Counted from the stretch's first letter, positions 16,813 through 26,225 are shown. The stretch is DNA of 64,000 bases from QVMG01 sp032073245 (GCA_032073245.1 DAMANX010000004.1:124001-188000), one strand, 5' to 3'. The notes: generated by a model from the sequence alone, not told the origin. Numbers and translations: made by a program.

Positions 16813-18243
16813 TTATTCAACAATACATTTCACAGGCAAACCCTGCCTTTTCATTTCTTCACACACAATCCGGACCGCTTCATAATGCTCTTTTCCAATT
16901 CCCAATTCCGGAAGATTCAATATGACAAAAGCATCCTCAAATACCATGTCTTTGGCATCAACCTTATCGGTAATCATTCCTACCGCCGAAGTATTGTTTG
17001 TTATAGGGTCAATCAGGATGAAAGCGCCTGTTTGCTTATTCTTTGTATAGGGGTCGAAAAACAATTCTTTTCCGGTGGTAAATACAACTTTCCCTATCTC
17101 ATTCAGTGACAGCACATCCGCTTCCGATTGTTCCATTGTATTTACATCAATACGGTAACGAATACCTTCAATACGGGCACGGGTGGTATTTGTGGTATGT
17201 TTAATATAGAACTGTTTGTGTTTATCCATCGGTTCTTCATCCATCCATACAAGCATTGCTTCGAAATTACGGTCACTCATGGGTAAGTTACCAGGGTGTA
17301 CCAACATTTCCCCACGGGATATATCTATTTCGTCTTCCAGAGTTATAGTGATACATTGGGGAGGGAAAGCATAATCCAGTTCCCCGTCATAAGTCACAAT
17401 GCTTTTCACTTTGGAAGTCTTTCCCGATGGCAATGCCATGACTGTATCACCCTTTCTTACAATACCACTTGCCATCTTCCCACTAAATCCTCGAAAATCC
17501 AGGTTAGGACGAAGCACATATTGAACCGGATAACGAAAGTCTTCGTAATTCCTGTCCTGGTCAATCGGTACTGTTTCCAGATATTGCAACAGTGATTGAC
17601 CAGAGTACCATAGCATACGTTCGCTTTTTTCAACCACATTGTCTCCATCCAATGCTGATAGAGGAATATATGTGATATCCGGAATATTCAAAGGTTCTAC
17701 AAAAGCGTTGTAGTCGGCAACAATTTTATCGAATACCTGCTGATTAAAATCAACAAGGTCCATCTTATTTACTGCCAGAGCTACGTGCTTTATACCTAAA
17801 AGGGAAACAAGAAAAGTATGACGGCGTGTTTGAGTAATCACTCCTGTTCTTGCATCCACCAATATAATAGCCAGGTTGGCTGTTGAGCCTCCCGTTATCA
17901 TATTACGGGTATATTGTTCATGCCCCGGGGTATCAGCTATAATAAATTTACGGTTATTAGTACTGAAATAGCGATAGGCTACATCAATAGTAATACCTTG
18001 CTCTCTTTCCGCCTTTAATCCGTCCAGTAATAAAGCATAATCAATATGGTCACCCGCATTGCCCATACGTTTACTGTCACGTTCCAGGGCATCCAATTGG
18101 TCTTCGTATATCTTTTTACTATCAAAGAGCAGACGGCCAATAAGTGTTGATTTCCCATCATCGACAGAACCTGCCGTCAAGAAACGAAGCAAGTCTTTTT
18201 GCTCATCTTTATCCAGATATTCTTTTATATTTAGTGCACTCAT
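16813..18243 (-). CDS. cysN: Sulfate adenylyltransferase subunit 1 (GTPase)
   Basis: CysN is the GTPase that drives ATP sulfurylase. The P-loop TAGSVDDGKSTLIG lies at residues 25-38, switch II is DTPGHEQYTRNM, and NKMD (residue about 158) gives guanine specificity. EF-Tu-like beta-barrel domains follow. At 476 residues it has no fused APS kinase domain, consistent with the separate cysC. It starts 14 bases after cysD, so the two are coupled. Together CysD and CysN make APS from sulfate and ATP. Confidence 0.97.
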   Translation of the reverse strand: MSALNIKEYLDKDEQKDLLRFLTAGSVDDGKSTLIGRLLFDSKKIYEDQLDALERDSKRMGNAGDHIDYALLLDGLKAEREQGITIDVAYRYFSTNNRKFIIADTPGHEQYTRNMITGGSTANLAIILVDARTGVITQTRRHTFLVSLLGIKHVALAVNKMDLVDFNQQVFDKIVADYNAFVEPLNIPDITYIPLSALDGDNVVEKSERMLWYSGQSLLQYLETVPIDQDRNYEDFRYPVQYVLRPNLDFRGFSGKMASGIVRKGDTVMALPSGKTSKVKSIVTYDGELDYAFPPQCITITLEDEIDISRGEMLVHPGNLPMSDRNFEAMLVWMDEEPMDKHKQFYIKHTTNTTRARIEGIRYRIDVNTMEQSEADVLSLNEIGKVVFTTGKELFFDPYTKNKQTGAFILIDPITNNTSAVGMITDKVDAKDMVFEDAFVILNLPELGIGKEHYEAVRIVCEEMKRQGLPVKCIVE

Positions 18244-18257
18244 TTCATTCTTCAGTT

Positions 18258-19166
18258 TTAAAAATACCCTTCCCGTTTCTTTTGTTCCATACTTCCTTCC
18301 TGATCAAAATCAATCACCCGGGTTGTGCGTTCACTCTTGGTCGTTGTCATCATTTCTTCTACAATCTCTTCGATTGTTTCAGCATCACTTTGAACTGCAC
18401 CTGTTAACGGATAACAACCCAACGTACGGAAACGTACTTTCATCATTGTTGCTTTATCTGCCAGTTCCTTAGGCATACGGTCATCATCTACCATAATCAA
18501 GTTTCCATCCATATTGACTATCGGACGTTCTTTTGCATAATAAAGCGGAACAATAGGTATATTCTCTAAACGGATATATTGCCACACATCCAGTTCTGTC
18601 CAGTTTGATAAAGGAAACACACGGATGCTTTCTCCTTTATGAATACGGGCATTATAGATATCCCACAATTCGGGGCGTTGGTTTTTCGGATCCCATTGAT
18701 GGAACTTATCCCTGAAAGAGAAAATACGTTCCTTTGCCCGGCTCTTTTCCTCATCCCGGCGAGCGCCTCCGAAGGCGGCATCAAATTTATGTTTATCGAG
18801 TGCCTGCAATAAGGCCTGTGTTTTCATCAAATCTGTATGTACCTTACTTCCATGAGTGAAAGGCCCTACTCCAGCGTTAAAGGCTTCCATATTGGATTCA
18901 ACAATCAGATTCCACCCAAACTTCTTCGCATAGGCATCACGAAACTCAACCATTTCACGGAATTTCCATTTCGAATCTATATGCATCAGTGGGAATGGTA
19001 CTTTTCCGGGAGCAAAAGCTTTTTCTGCAAGGCGCACCATCACGGAAGAATCTTTTCCGATAGAGTAAAGCATTACAGGATTTTCAAATTCCGCAGCTAC
19101 CTCACGAATAATGTGAATAGACTCAGTTTCGAGCTCCTGTAAATGACTTAGTTTGTATTCTGACAT
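18258..19166 (-). CDS. cysD: Sulfate adenylyltransferase subunit 2
   Basis: CysD is the catalytic adenylyltransferase. The PP-loop motif YSIGKDSSVMVRLA is near residue 35, and the family segments FDAAFGGARRDEEKSRAKER and FPLSNWTELDVWQYI are intact. At 302 residues it is full length. It belongs to the sulfate-activation unit, preceded by an unusual 184-base gap that contains a large inverted repeat, so expression from cysC may be reduced or there may be a separate promoter. Confidence 0.97.
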   Translation of the reverse strand: MSEYKLSHLQELETESIHIIREVAAEFENPVMLYSIGKDSSVMVRLAEKAFAPGKVPFPLMHIDSKWKFREMVEFRDAYAKKFGWNLIVESNMEAFNAGVGPFTHGSKVHTDLMKTQALLQALDKHKFDAAFGGARRDEEKSRAKERIFSFRDKFHQWDPKNQRPELWDIYNARIHKGESIRVFPLSNWTELDVWQYIRLENIPIVPLYYAKERPIVNMDGNLIMVDDDRMPKELADKATMMKVRFRTLGCYPLTGAVQSDAETIEEIVEEMMTTTKSERTTRVIDFDQEGSMEQKKREGYF

Positions 19167-19195
19167 ATTAATCTATTATTTTATAATTGAAGATT

Positions 19196-19311
19196 TTGCA
19201 ACAATGATAGTAGAGACAGGGCTTGCGCTGTCTCCTTGTTAACAATTCCATTAAATCAATGTATTGTTTCATAGAAAGACAGGGCAAGCCTTGTCTGTAC
19301 CATCGTTGCAA
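19196..19311. repeat. Large inverted repeat of the TAGAGACAGGGCTTGCC family
   Basis: The left arm (19196-19234) contains TAGAGACAGGGCTTGCGCTG, and the right arm (19278-19311) reads inversely with a few mismatches; both ends carry TTGCAAC. Each arm is also a small palindrome. Relatives lie at 37649-37736 and 47452-47476. Confidence 0.8.
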
Positions 19312-19350
19312 TCATATTCAAATACATTTCATTATAACTTTTATATTAAA

Positions 19351-19992
19351 CTACTTGTCCTGCAACAATACTCTTGGCAGGATCATATCCAATAACATCT
19401 TTACCGACTCTTCAACACTTAACATAGACGTATCTAATGACAAGTCGGGGTTAGCTGGTTCCTCGAATGGAGCGGATATACCCGTGAATTCTTTTATCTC
19501 TCCCTTTCGTGCTTTGGCATAAAGCCCCTTTACATCCCGGCGTTCACATTCTTCTATCGGAGTGCTGATATATACTTCCAGAAAATCATCTTTCCCAATA
19601 ATACAGGCTGCCATTTCCCGCATTTCATTATCCGGACTGATAAAAGCAGCAATCGTAATAATACCGGTATCAATAAACAGTTTCCCTACCTCAGCTATCC
19701 GACGGATATTCTCATTCCTGTCTTCTGTTGAAAACCCGAGATTATTATTTATACCCGTACGGATATTATCACCATCCAGTATGCGGCATAGTAATCCACG
19801 GTTATGAAGTTCACGTTCCAACGCAATAGCAATCGTACTCTTTCCCGAACCACTCAATCCCGTAAACCAAACCATCACACTCCTTTGTTTCAACAGACAC
19901 TCTTTATCTTCACGTTTAAGCATCCTTTCAAAAATGGGAGTTATATTTAATTCTTCATTCTTCATTCTACATTTTTCATTTAAAAAGGCCAT
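19351..19992 (-). CDS. cysC: Adenylyl-sulfate kinase
   Basis: CysC phosphorylates APS to PAPS. The P-loop GLSGSGKSTIA is near residue 51, followed by LDGDNIRTGINNNLGFS (APS-binding), the motif FISPDNEMREMA and KGLYAKARKGEIKEFTGIS. It is a full stand-alone kinase (about 200 residues). Two starts are possible: ATG 19992, which overlaps the permease stop, or ATG 19965 (MKNEELNITPIF), which fits the usual length of the family better. The extra N-terminal codons are encoded by a dispersed repeat (19951-19981), so the shorter start may be the true one. Confidence 0.95.
   Translation of the reverse strand: MAFLNEKCRMKNEELNITPIFERMLKREDKECLLKQRSVMVWFTGLSGSGKSTIAIALERELHNRGLLCRILDGDNIRTGINNNLGFSTEDRNENIRRIAEVGKLFIDTGIITIAAFISPDNEMREMAACIIGKDDFLEVYISTPIEECERRDVKGLYAKARKGEIKEFTGISAPFEEPANPDLSLDTSMLSVEESVKMLLDMILPRVLLQDK
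19951..19981. repeat. Dispersed repeat unit at the cysC 5' end
   Basis: TTCTTCATTCTTCATTCTAC and the following ATTTTTCATTT repeat the unit seen in the inverted repeat at 46776-46870. It spans the permease/cysC junction. Confidence 0.6.
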
Positions 19993-21533
19993 ATCAAAGG
20001 AGCAAGAAATACTGCCATCAGAAATACTATTATAGTGAGAGGAGTTCCTATTTTCACAAAGTCCATAAAAGAATACCCTCCTATTCCCTGCACAATCATA
20101 TTAGTCTGATAACATATCGGGGTACAAAAACTCGTAGAAGCCGCTACGCATATAACCATAAAGAAAGGCATCGGATTGACTCCTAATTGAGTTGCAACTG
20201 AAAGGGCTACAGGGAATCCCAATGCCGCCGCCGCATTATTAGTAATAAGCTGTGAGAATAAAGCGGTGATAAGGAAAGTCATTGCCAATAATATATAAGG
20301 GCCGAATGTTTCAGACAAACTTATGATATAACGGGCAGCCATAGCAGCCACTCCCGAATTTTCTATTGCTTTACTTATAGCAAAGGCGCATGCTATAGTA
20401 ATCAAGATATCCCATGAAATATATTTGGTATATTTTCTGGCCGGAAATATCCTTGCCCATGCCATTATAATGGTAGTAATACACACAAAGAAGAACATAT
20501 CCAGCTTTATATTAGGAAAAGCTTCTTTGGTTACAGGAAGTTCGCCAATGGTTGCACCTGCAATCATAAAAAGAAACAAACCAAGCGCAAACCACCTTTT
20601 TTTATTTGAAATGGGCTTTATGGCTTCCTTCCCATTCGATAAGATCAGGAACACACTTGATTCTCCCCAGGTAGGTATAAAAGAATCGTCTCCCCATAAT
20701 ATCAGGTTATCTCCTTCTTGTAATACTATATCATCCATATTGCCTGGAATCCGTTGTCCGGATCTTTTCACTTCTTTGACTATTGCACCATAATGACGGA
20801 AAAAGTTGAATTCTCCCAGTGCTTTATTGATACCGGGAAAACGAGGGCCTAGTACTGCCTCTATCTTATGCCATCCTTCCTTTTCACCCTCTTCAGTTAT
20901 ATCTTCCGAACTATTAGCAGGGGATTCAGGCAACAGTTTGTTAGAAAAGAATATCAGGAAAAGAATGCCTACGATAGCAATAGGCACACCAATTTTTCCG
21001 ATTTCAAACATAGATAACCCATCATATCCTGCTTCCATAATCATACCGTTTACAACCAGGTTGGTAGATGTCCCTATCAATGTACAAATACCTCCAAGGC
21101 TCACGGCGTATGTTAGGGGAATAAGGAATTTGGTTGGCGGAAGTTTTATCTTTTCAGCCCATCTTTTAATGATAGGAGCAAAAATAACTACCATCGGGGT
21201 ATTATTCAAAAAGGCTGACATTCCTGCAAGTATAGGCAGCAATCGGGCCTGCGACTTAATGACTGTAGTTTCTCCTTTGGGAAGGAATTTAGAAAATATC
21301 TGGCTTAGGGTTCCGCTTTGCCGGATGCCTTCACTTACAAGAAAAAGCAGGGCTACCGTAATCATTCCTTTATTGCTAAATCCTTCCAACATTTCTTTCG
21401 GAGTGAGTATTCCCGCACATAAGAATAATACAACAACCGAAAAGAGAGTCAGACCAGGACGCATAAGGTCTTTGATTAAAGCAAAAACCATTAGTGCCAA
21501 CCCTAATAAAACAAAGATTATTTCAAAACTCAT
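19980..21533 (-). CDS. SLC13-family (DASS) permease with a central RCK_C domain, probable sulfate importer
   Basis: This inner-membrane protein of 517 residues has many hydrophobic helices split by a soluble TrkA-C-like (RCK_C) domain at about 210-290 (GQRIPGNMDDIVLQEGDNLI). Motif-like hairpin segments include AFLNNTPMVVIFAPI and TNNAAAALGFPVALS, each with the Asn-Thr/Asn-Asn pair that binds ion and anion in this family. Substrate is inferred to be sulfate because it lies between cysQ and cysC. The 3' end overlaps the cysC start. Confidence 0.88.
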   Translation of the reverse strand: MSFEIIFVLLGLALMVFALIKDLMRPGLTLFSVVVLFLCAGILTPKEMLEGFSNKGMITVALLFLVSEGIRQSGTLSQIFSKFLPKGETTVIKSQARLLPILAGMSAFLNNTPMVVIFAPIIKRWAEKIKLPPTKFLIPLTYAVSLGGICTLIGTSTNLVVNGMIMEAGYDGLSMFEIGKIGVPIAIVGILFLIFFSNKLLPESPANSSEDITEEGEKEGWHKIEAVLGPRFPGINKALGEFNFFRHYGAIVKEVKRSGQRIPGNMDDIVLQEGDNLILWGDDSFIPTWGESSVFLILSNGKEAIKPISNKKRWFALGLFLFMIAGATIGELPVTKEAFPNIKLDMFFFVCITTIIMAWARIFPARKYTKYISWDILITIACAFAISKAIENSGVAAMAARYIISLSETFGPYILLAMTFLITALFSQLITNNAAAALGFPVALSVATQLGVNPMPFFMVICVAASTSFCTPICYQTNMIVQGIGGYSFMDFVKIGTPLTIIVFLMAVFLAPLIWPF

Positions 21534-21663
21534 GCCTTAGACTATACTTCTATCAAGTTGAGACAGCAAAAGTAAAAAAGATATTTAACGAAACGTCATT
21601 TTTTCTCATACGTAATTCAACGAAAAGGGCTTTCAGACCATAAAATTCCAAAAATGGCACAAT

Positions 21664-22473
21664 TTACTGCTTCACAATGAACCAGGGGTTTAACAGATCT
21701 TCTTTATTATAGGCTAAGGGCGTTTTTTCGTCAACTTGGTTTATAGTACAACCGGAAGCCAGCGCTATCGCATGTCCTGCCGCAGTGTCCCATTCCATAG
21801 TCGGAGCAAAACGTGGATAAATATCAGCCGTTCCTTCGGCTACTGAGCATATTTTCAAGCTGCTTCCACTGGAAATCAAGGTAACAGGTATTCCTTGTTT
21901 ACGAAGATTTTCGATATAGGTACTCGTTTCTTTTGATTGGTGCGAACGAGATGCCACCACAACAATTCCCTGGTGTCCTTTAGATAAAGGTAACCGAACC
22001 GCCTGTTTTTTTATATCTGTATAAGATAATTGTTTATTCCAATCGGCATTCACCACCTTATAAGCCCCAGTCTGTTCAGATGCATAATACAATTCTTTTC
22101 GGCACGGTACATAGATAACCCCTAATACAGGTGTACCATTTTCAACCAAAGCAATATTCACCGTAAACTCACCATTTCGTTTTATAAATTCCTTTGTTCC
22201 ATCTAGCGGGTCTACAATCCAAAGAATTTTCCATTTCATTCGTTCCTTATATGGAATATCCCTGCCTTCTTCACTTAAAATCGGAAATGGAGTAGCTGAC
22301 AATGCATCAACAATTATATTATGAGATGCTTTATCGGCACGGGTTAAGGGTGAATTATCTTCTTTCATTTCCACATCGAAATCAGTTGTGGAATCATTAT
22401 ATACCTCCATAATCTCCTTACCTGCATCTATAGCTGCACGTATTGCTATATATAAATAATCGGAATCTTTCAT
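21664..22473 (-). CDS. cysQ: 3'(2'),5'-bisphosphate nucleotidase
   Basis: CysQ removes the 3'-phosphate of PAP, the by-product of sulfotransfer, which otherwise inhibits sulfotransferases. It has the lithium-sensitive phosphatase motifs DPLDGTKEFIKRNGEF (metal-binding Asp residues near 88-91) and WDTAAGHAIALASG (near 210). At 269 residues it is full length. ATG 22473 is preferred over the GTG at 22482. It is the promoter-proximal gene of the sulfation cluster. Confidence 0.96.
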   Translation of the reverse strand: MKDSDYLYIAIRAAIDAGKEIMEVYNDSTTDFDVEMKEDNSPLTRADKASHNIIVDALSATPFPILSEEGRDIPYKERMKWKILWIVDPLDGTKEFIKRNGEFTVNIALVENGTPVLGVIYVPCRKELYYASEQTGAYKVVNADWNKQLSYTDIKKQAVRLPLSKGHQGIVVVASRSHQSKETSTYIENLRKQGIPVTLISSGSSLKICSVAEGTADIYPRFAPTMEWDTAAGHAIALASGCTINQVDEKTPLAYNKEDLLNPWFIVKQ

Positions 22474-22501
22474 AGCACACACTTTCTAAAAATTAACTTT
22501 A

Positions 22502-22509
22502 CAAATATA
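22502..22509 (-). promoter_or_regulatory. -7 box for cysQ and probably the whole sulfation cluster
   Basis: CAAATATA on plus is TATATTTG on minus, an exact TAnnTTTG match 29 bases before ATG 22473. Confidence 0.55.
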
Positions 22510-22800
22510 TGCTTTTTATTTAGGCTTTTTTAAGTAGAGTCTTATATATCCAGCCTTTTCATTTCCGGAGAAAAGATAAACTTATGGAAACGAACGAACT
22601 ACTTATATCTATTAGTAAAAAAACAGATAAATATTCTATTTGCTCAAAGCAAAACTTGTTCTTGATAATTATCAAGAACAAATTTTATGCAAGTATAATC
22701 ATATAAACTATCTCAACCGGAACTGGTATAAAAAGATTTTAAACACAAAGATACAGAGAGCCAAGATAGTATACTTATCAATATCAAAAAGAGATTACTT
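22510..22800. other. Gene-free spacer with a perfect 26-base palindrome
   Basis: No gene is seen. At 22656-22681 the sequence TTGTTCTTGATAA is followed at once by its exact inverse, TTATCAAGAACAA. It could be the 3' end hairpin of the DUF4139 transcript (minus) or a regulator-binding site. The flanking T-run is weak, so I do not call it a terminator. Confidence 0.5.
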
Positions 22801-24456
22801 TCAAAGGTTTAAAGTTATTCCTTTCGGATACTTCACACTGTAACTAATCTGATAAATTTTGGTTTCACCCGCAGATATTTCCTCTTCCCAGGTGATCACA
22901 CCAAGTTCTTCAACATTTGCTGTCCACGGGGTAGTATCTTTTTTCAATAGTTCCACTTCTATACTTTTCTGAGTAGAGATAGGATATTGATCTTTCAATA
23001 CCATCTTAATCGGTTTGTTTTGATTGTTCCTTACTGTGATTTTATATGCAAATACCTGCTTGGTGTCACTACCCAGGAGACGCGTGCTGCTGAAGTCGTG
23101 TAATTTCTCACGTTTGACTGTTACTCTTTTATCCGTTCCCAGAGTGAGTGATAGTTTTTCATGTGTCGAGCGTGCATCTATGTAGGATTCTCCGACATAC
23201 GTTCCATCATAGGTAATATTAGCCGGGCCACTCAATAAGTTCAATTCTTGCCAATTGGCTATTTCTGCCAACAAATAAGTTTCCGTATCGAGTTTTGGAG
23301 CGCAATAGTATTTATATTCAGCAATAGTTTCTTTTACCTGTAGGTCAATACTTTGCTCTTTTCCATTACCTGGAATAGTATAAGGTATATCGATGGTATA
23401 GATTGTATTCAATTCATTATCAGCCTGAGTAATATAGTTATCCATCGTGCTTCTTACGGGGGTTTGCTGTAAAGAAACTTCATCAAAGTCTTCTTCAATA
23501 GATTCCATTGGAGAAGCAGCCATTTCATAAGAATAAGAGTTTTGTATCATAGAACGCATAGCACGGGGTGCAGGTGGTGCAGGATGATAAGCCTCGAGAA
23601 ACCATGCATTGAACAATGGAGCTATCTTTCCATTACTTGGAGTTGAAGTAGATAAGGTAAGTTTTACCTTTTCCCAATCCATTCCTGTAGTTTGACGAAC
23701 ACGTGCTTTAGATGCTATCTGAATAGGTTTGTCCGTTGAGACCACATTTATATCATAATAAGGCATCCAGGATGCATACGGAGTATAATACGAAACAAGG
23801 AATTGGCAATTAGCTTCTACAGGAGAAGAGAGATTCAATTTGAGTACTCCGGATGTTTTGTTATTCTTTACCGACTCTTGACTTAACTGTCCCTTAAGCT
23901 TCGCAATATTCTCTTCAAGTTCTGTTTTCTTCCGGTTATTCGTTGCCTGTATATCATGAAGTTCTTTCGATTTCGATTTATAGTAATCCATCGTTTTCAT
24001 TAGTTCATCAATACCCAATCCTTTTTCAGAACCATCCACATTCTTTTCCGTTCCTTTCTGAAGGAGCGACAGAAGATTTCCTGTAATACTTATATCAGTC
24101 TTCACCTGCTCCAAAGTCTTTTCAGTGTCAGCAATAGACTCTTGTAATTTTTTTATTTGCGGATTTTCTTTTTTCCCAGAAGATAAATAGTCTACGGAAA
24201 ATTCATAAGTGGAAACAACCACGCCATTGGTTGTTTTGATCTTCAGGCTATTTATATCAATGTTTGGACTTAGGCCTTCCAAATAGATTTCATTAACACC
24301 TTTAGCCAATGGATAACTAGCAGCATGAGTCAATTCCGATCCCTGAAAAAAGACAGTCGCTTCTTTAAGAGTTGATAAAACGGTTTTCTTTTCCTGTGCC
24401 AATGCACCAGTCGCAATTGTTGTCATAAGAATAATTGTTAGATTTAATAATTTCAT
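22801..24456 (-). CDS. DUF4139 / MuiA-like secreted protein
   Basis: A signal peptide MKLLNLTIILMTTIATGALAQ leads into an N-terminal DUF4140-like domain (LKEATVFFQGSEL), a coiled-coil segment (about residues 90-190, rich in Lys, Glu and Gln) and a C-terminal DUF4139 beta-rich domain ending in ITWEEEISAGETKIYQISYS. Proteins of this kind are called mucoidy-inhibitor A in older annotation, but the molecular function is unknown. A long loop with many Met, Pro and Ala residues lies near residue 300. ATG 24456 is used because the -7 box lies between it and the longer in-frame start at 24513. Confidence 0.87.
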   Translation of the reverse strand: MKLLNLTIILMTTIATGALAQEKKTVLSTLKEATVFFQGSELTHAASYPLAKGVNEIYLEGLSPNIDINSLKIKTTNGVVVSTYEFSVDYLSSGKKENPQIKKLQESIADTEKTLEQVKTDISITGNLLSLLQKGTEKNVDGSEKGLGIDELMKTMDYYKSKSKELHDIQATNNRKKTELEENIAKLKGQLSQESVKNNKTSGVLKLNLSSPVEANCQFLVSYYTPYASWMPYYDINVVSTDKPIQIASKARVRQTTGMDWEKVKLTLSTSTPSNGKIAPLFNAWFLEAYHPAPPAPRAMRSMIQNSYSYEMAASPMESIEEDFDEVSLQQTPVRSTMDNYITQADNELNTIYTIDIPYTIPGNGKEQSIDLQVKETIAEYKYYCAPKLDTETYLLAEIANWQELNLLSGPANITYDGTYVGESYIDARSTHEKLSLTLGTDKRVTVKREKLHDFSSTRLLGSDTKQVFAYKITVRNNQNKPIKMVLKDQYPISTQKSIEVELLKKDTTPWTANVEELGVITWEEEISAGETKIYQISYSVKYPKGITLNL

Positions 24457-24476
24457 ATCCTTTTCTTTTTTGGTTT

Positions 24477-24484
24477 CAAATATA
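24477..24484 (-). promoter_or_regulatory. -7 box of the DUF4139 gene
   Basis: CAAATATA on plus is TATATTTG on minus, 20 bases before ATG 24456. Confidence 0.55.
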
Positions 24485-24854
24485 TAGATAAATAAATTAA
24501 CGCTTTTCCACAAATGGGTGAAAGTATTTTATGAGTTGGTGAAGGAACAACATCTCTTGTTATATTCCATCGTACATGACAAAAAAATAGATCCTCTCGA
24601 ATTTTCGTATGTGATAGATCTTATTGTGACAAAACGATACGTTAAAAAGTGTTTCTATACATAGTGTGAGTTCTTGCTATAGGTATTTTACTGTCATACT
24701 ATATGTAAAACGCACAAATATTACCTTAGAACTGACATTTTGCTTTTTGCTCCCTATTATATTGTTTATGGCCATGCCTCGAGTATAATAAAGCAGCTAT
24801 AACACAAATGAAGTCATTAATAGAACACAACATCAATAAGAAACTAAAATAATA
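24485..24854. other. Gene-free divergent spacer
   Basis: About 370 AT-rich bases lie between the divergent DUF4139 and glyA promoters. No open frame, RNA gene or notable hairpin was recognised. Confidence 0.4.
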
Positions 24855-24887
24855 TTGTGACACCATACGGAAATTATCGTAAATTTG
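24855..24887 (+). promoter_or_regulatory. glyA promoter
   Basis: TTGTGA at 24855, 19 bases, then TAAATTTG at 24880-24887; this fits the Bacteroidetes -33/-7 pattern. The 5' leader to ATG 24945 is about 50 bases. Confidence 0.6.
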
Positions 24888-24944
24888 CCACCACTCTCCT
24901 TGTACGGAGAATAATCATTCCAAATAACCAAATTATTACAGGTA

Positions 24945-26225
24945 ATGAAACGAGACACTGTTATTTTCGACATTATTGAGAAAGAAAAGCAACGCCAACT
25001 AAAAGGGATTGAGCTGATTGCTTCCGAGAATTTTGTTAGCGACCAAGTGATGGAAGCAATGGGTAGTGTTTTAACCAATAAATATGCAGAAGGGTATCCC
25101 GGGAAGCGCTATTATGGGGGTTGTGAAATCGTTGATCAAAGCGAGACACTAGCTATCGAACGTTTGAAGAAGCTCTTCAATGCTGAATGGGCCAATGTTC
25201 AGCCTCATTCGGGTGCACAGGCAAATGCGGCTGTATTTCTGGCTCTAATGAATCCTGGTGATACATTTCTTGGATTGAATCTGTCACATGGTGGACACCT
25301 TTCTCATGGTTCGCCTGTAAATAGTTCGGGTATTCTTTATCATGCAACCGAATATAATGTAAAAGAAGATACAGGCCGCGTTGATTACGATCAAATGGAG
25401 GAAGTAGCTTTACGTGAGAAACCCAAAGTAATTGTTGGTGGTGGTTCTGCTTATTCCCGTGAATGGGATTATAAACGTATGCGTGAGATTGCTGATAAAG
25501 TAGGTGCTTTGCTTATGATTGACATGGCCCATCCTGCCGGATTGATTGCAGCTGGTTTATTGAATAATCCATTGGAATATGCCCATGTAGTTACTTCTAC
25601 AACCCATAAAACATTACGTGGACCACGTGGTGGTATTATACTTCTTGGAAAAGACTTTGAAAATCCATGGGGAAAGAAAACACCTAAAGGCGAGACTAAA
25701 ATGATGTCTCAACTATTGGACTCAGCTGTATTCCCAGGTATTCAAGGCGGCCCATTAGAACATGTAATTGCCTCTAAAGCAGTCGCTTTTGGCGAAGCAT
25801 TGGAGCCGGAATACAAAACTTATCAGGCTCAAGTAAAGGCTAACGCTGCCGCAATGGCAAAAGCATTTGTAACTGATGGCTTTAAGATTATTTCCGATGG
25901 TACAGACAATCATAGTATGTTGATTGATCTTCGTACTAAGTTCCCGGAATTAACAGGTAAAGTTGCAGAAAAAGCATTGGTTGCAGCAGATATTACTGTA
26001 AACAAAAATATGGTTCCATTTGATAGCCGTTCTGCATTCCAAACATCAGGTATCCGTATAGGTACCCCGGCTATAACAACCCGTGGAGCTAAGGAACCTT
26101 TAATGGAACAGATTGTCGAAATGATCGACACCGTTCTTTCTGCACCGGAAGACGAAAAAACAATAAAAGCTGTTCGTGAAAAAGTAAATAGTATAATGAA
26201 AGATTATCCGCTCTTTGCGTGGTAA
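24945..26225 (+). CDS. glyA: Serine hydroxymethyltransferase
   Basis: GlyA interconverts serine and glycine with tetrahydrofolate, feeding one-carbon metabolism. The 426 residues carry family blocks IELIASENFVS, the PLP-binding HSGAQANAAVF, the conserved MIDMAHPAGLIAAG and the Schiff-base lysine in VTSTTHKTLRGPRGG near residue 227. It is a complete, normal protein. It is followed by a large inverted repeat and then by the GH20 gene on the same strand. Confidence 0.98.
   Translation: MKRDTVIFDIIEKEKQRQLKGIELIASENFVSDQVMEAMGSVLTNKYAEGYPGKRYYGGCEIVDQSETLAIERLKKLFNAEWANVQPHSGAQANAAVFLALMNPGDTFLGLNLSHGGHLSHGSPVNSSGILYHATEYNVKEDTGRVDYDQMEEVALREKPKVIVGGGSAYSREWDYKRMREIADKVGALLMIDMAHPAGLIAAGLLNNPLEYAHVVTSTTHKTLRGPRGGIILLGKDFENPWGKKTPKGETKMMSQLLDSAVFPGIQGGPLEHVIASKAVAFGEALEPEYKTYQAQVKANAAAMAKAFVTDGFKIISDGTDNHSMLIDLRTKFPELTGKVAEKALVAADITVNKNMVPFDSRSAFQTSGIRIGTPAITTRGAKEPLMEQIVEMIDTVLSAPEDEKTIKAVREKVNSIMKDYPLFAW

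Noticed and set aside
20806..21540. A 244-codon open frame opposite the SLC13 permease gene
   Set aside because: It is a shadow of the permease: no signal, domain or coding context, and Pro/Ser-rich composition.
24457..24513. Longer DUF4139 start at 24513
   Set aside because: It lies upstream of the -7 box at 24477-24484, and the signal peptide starts at MKLLNL.
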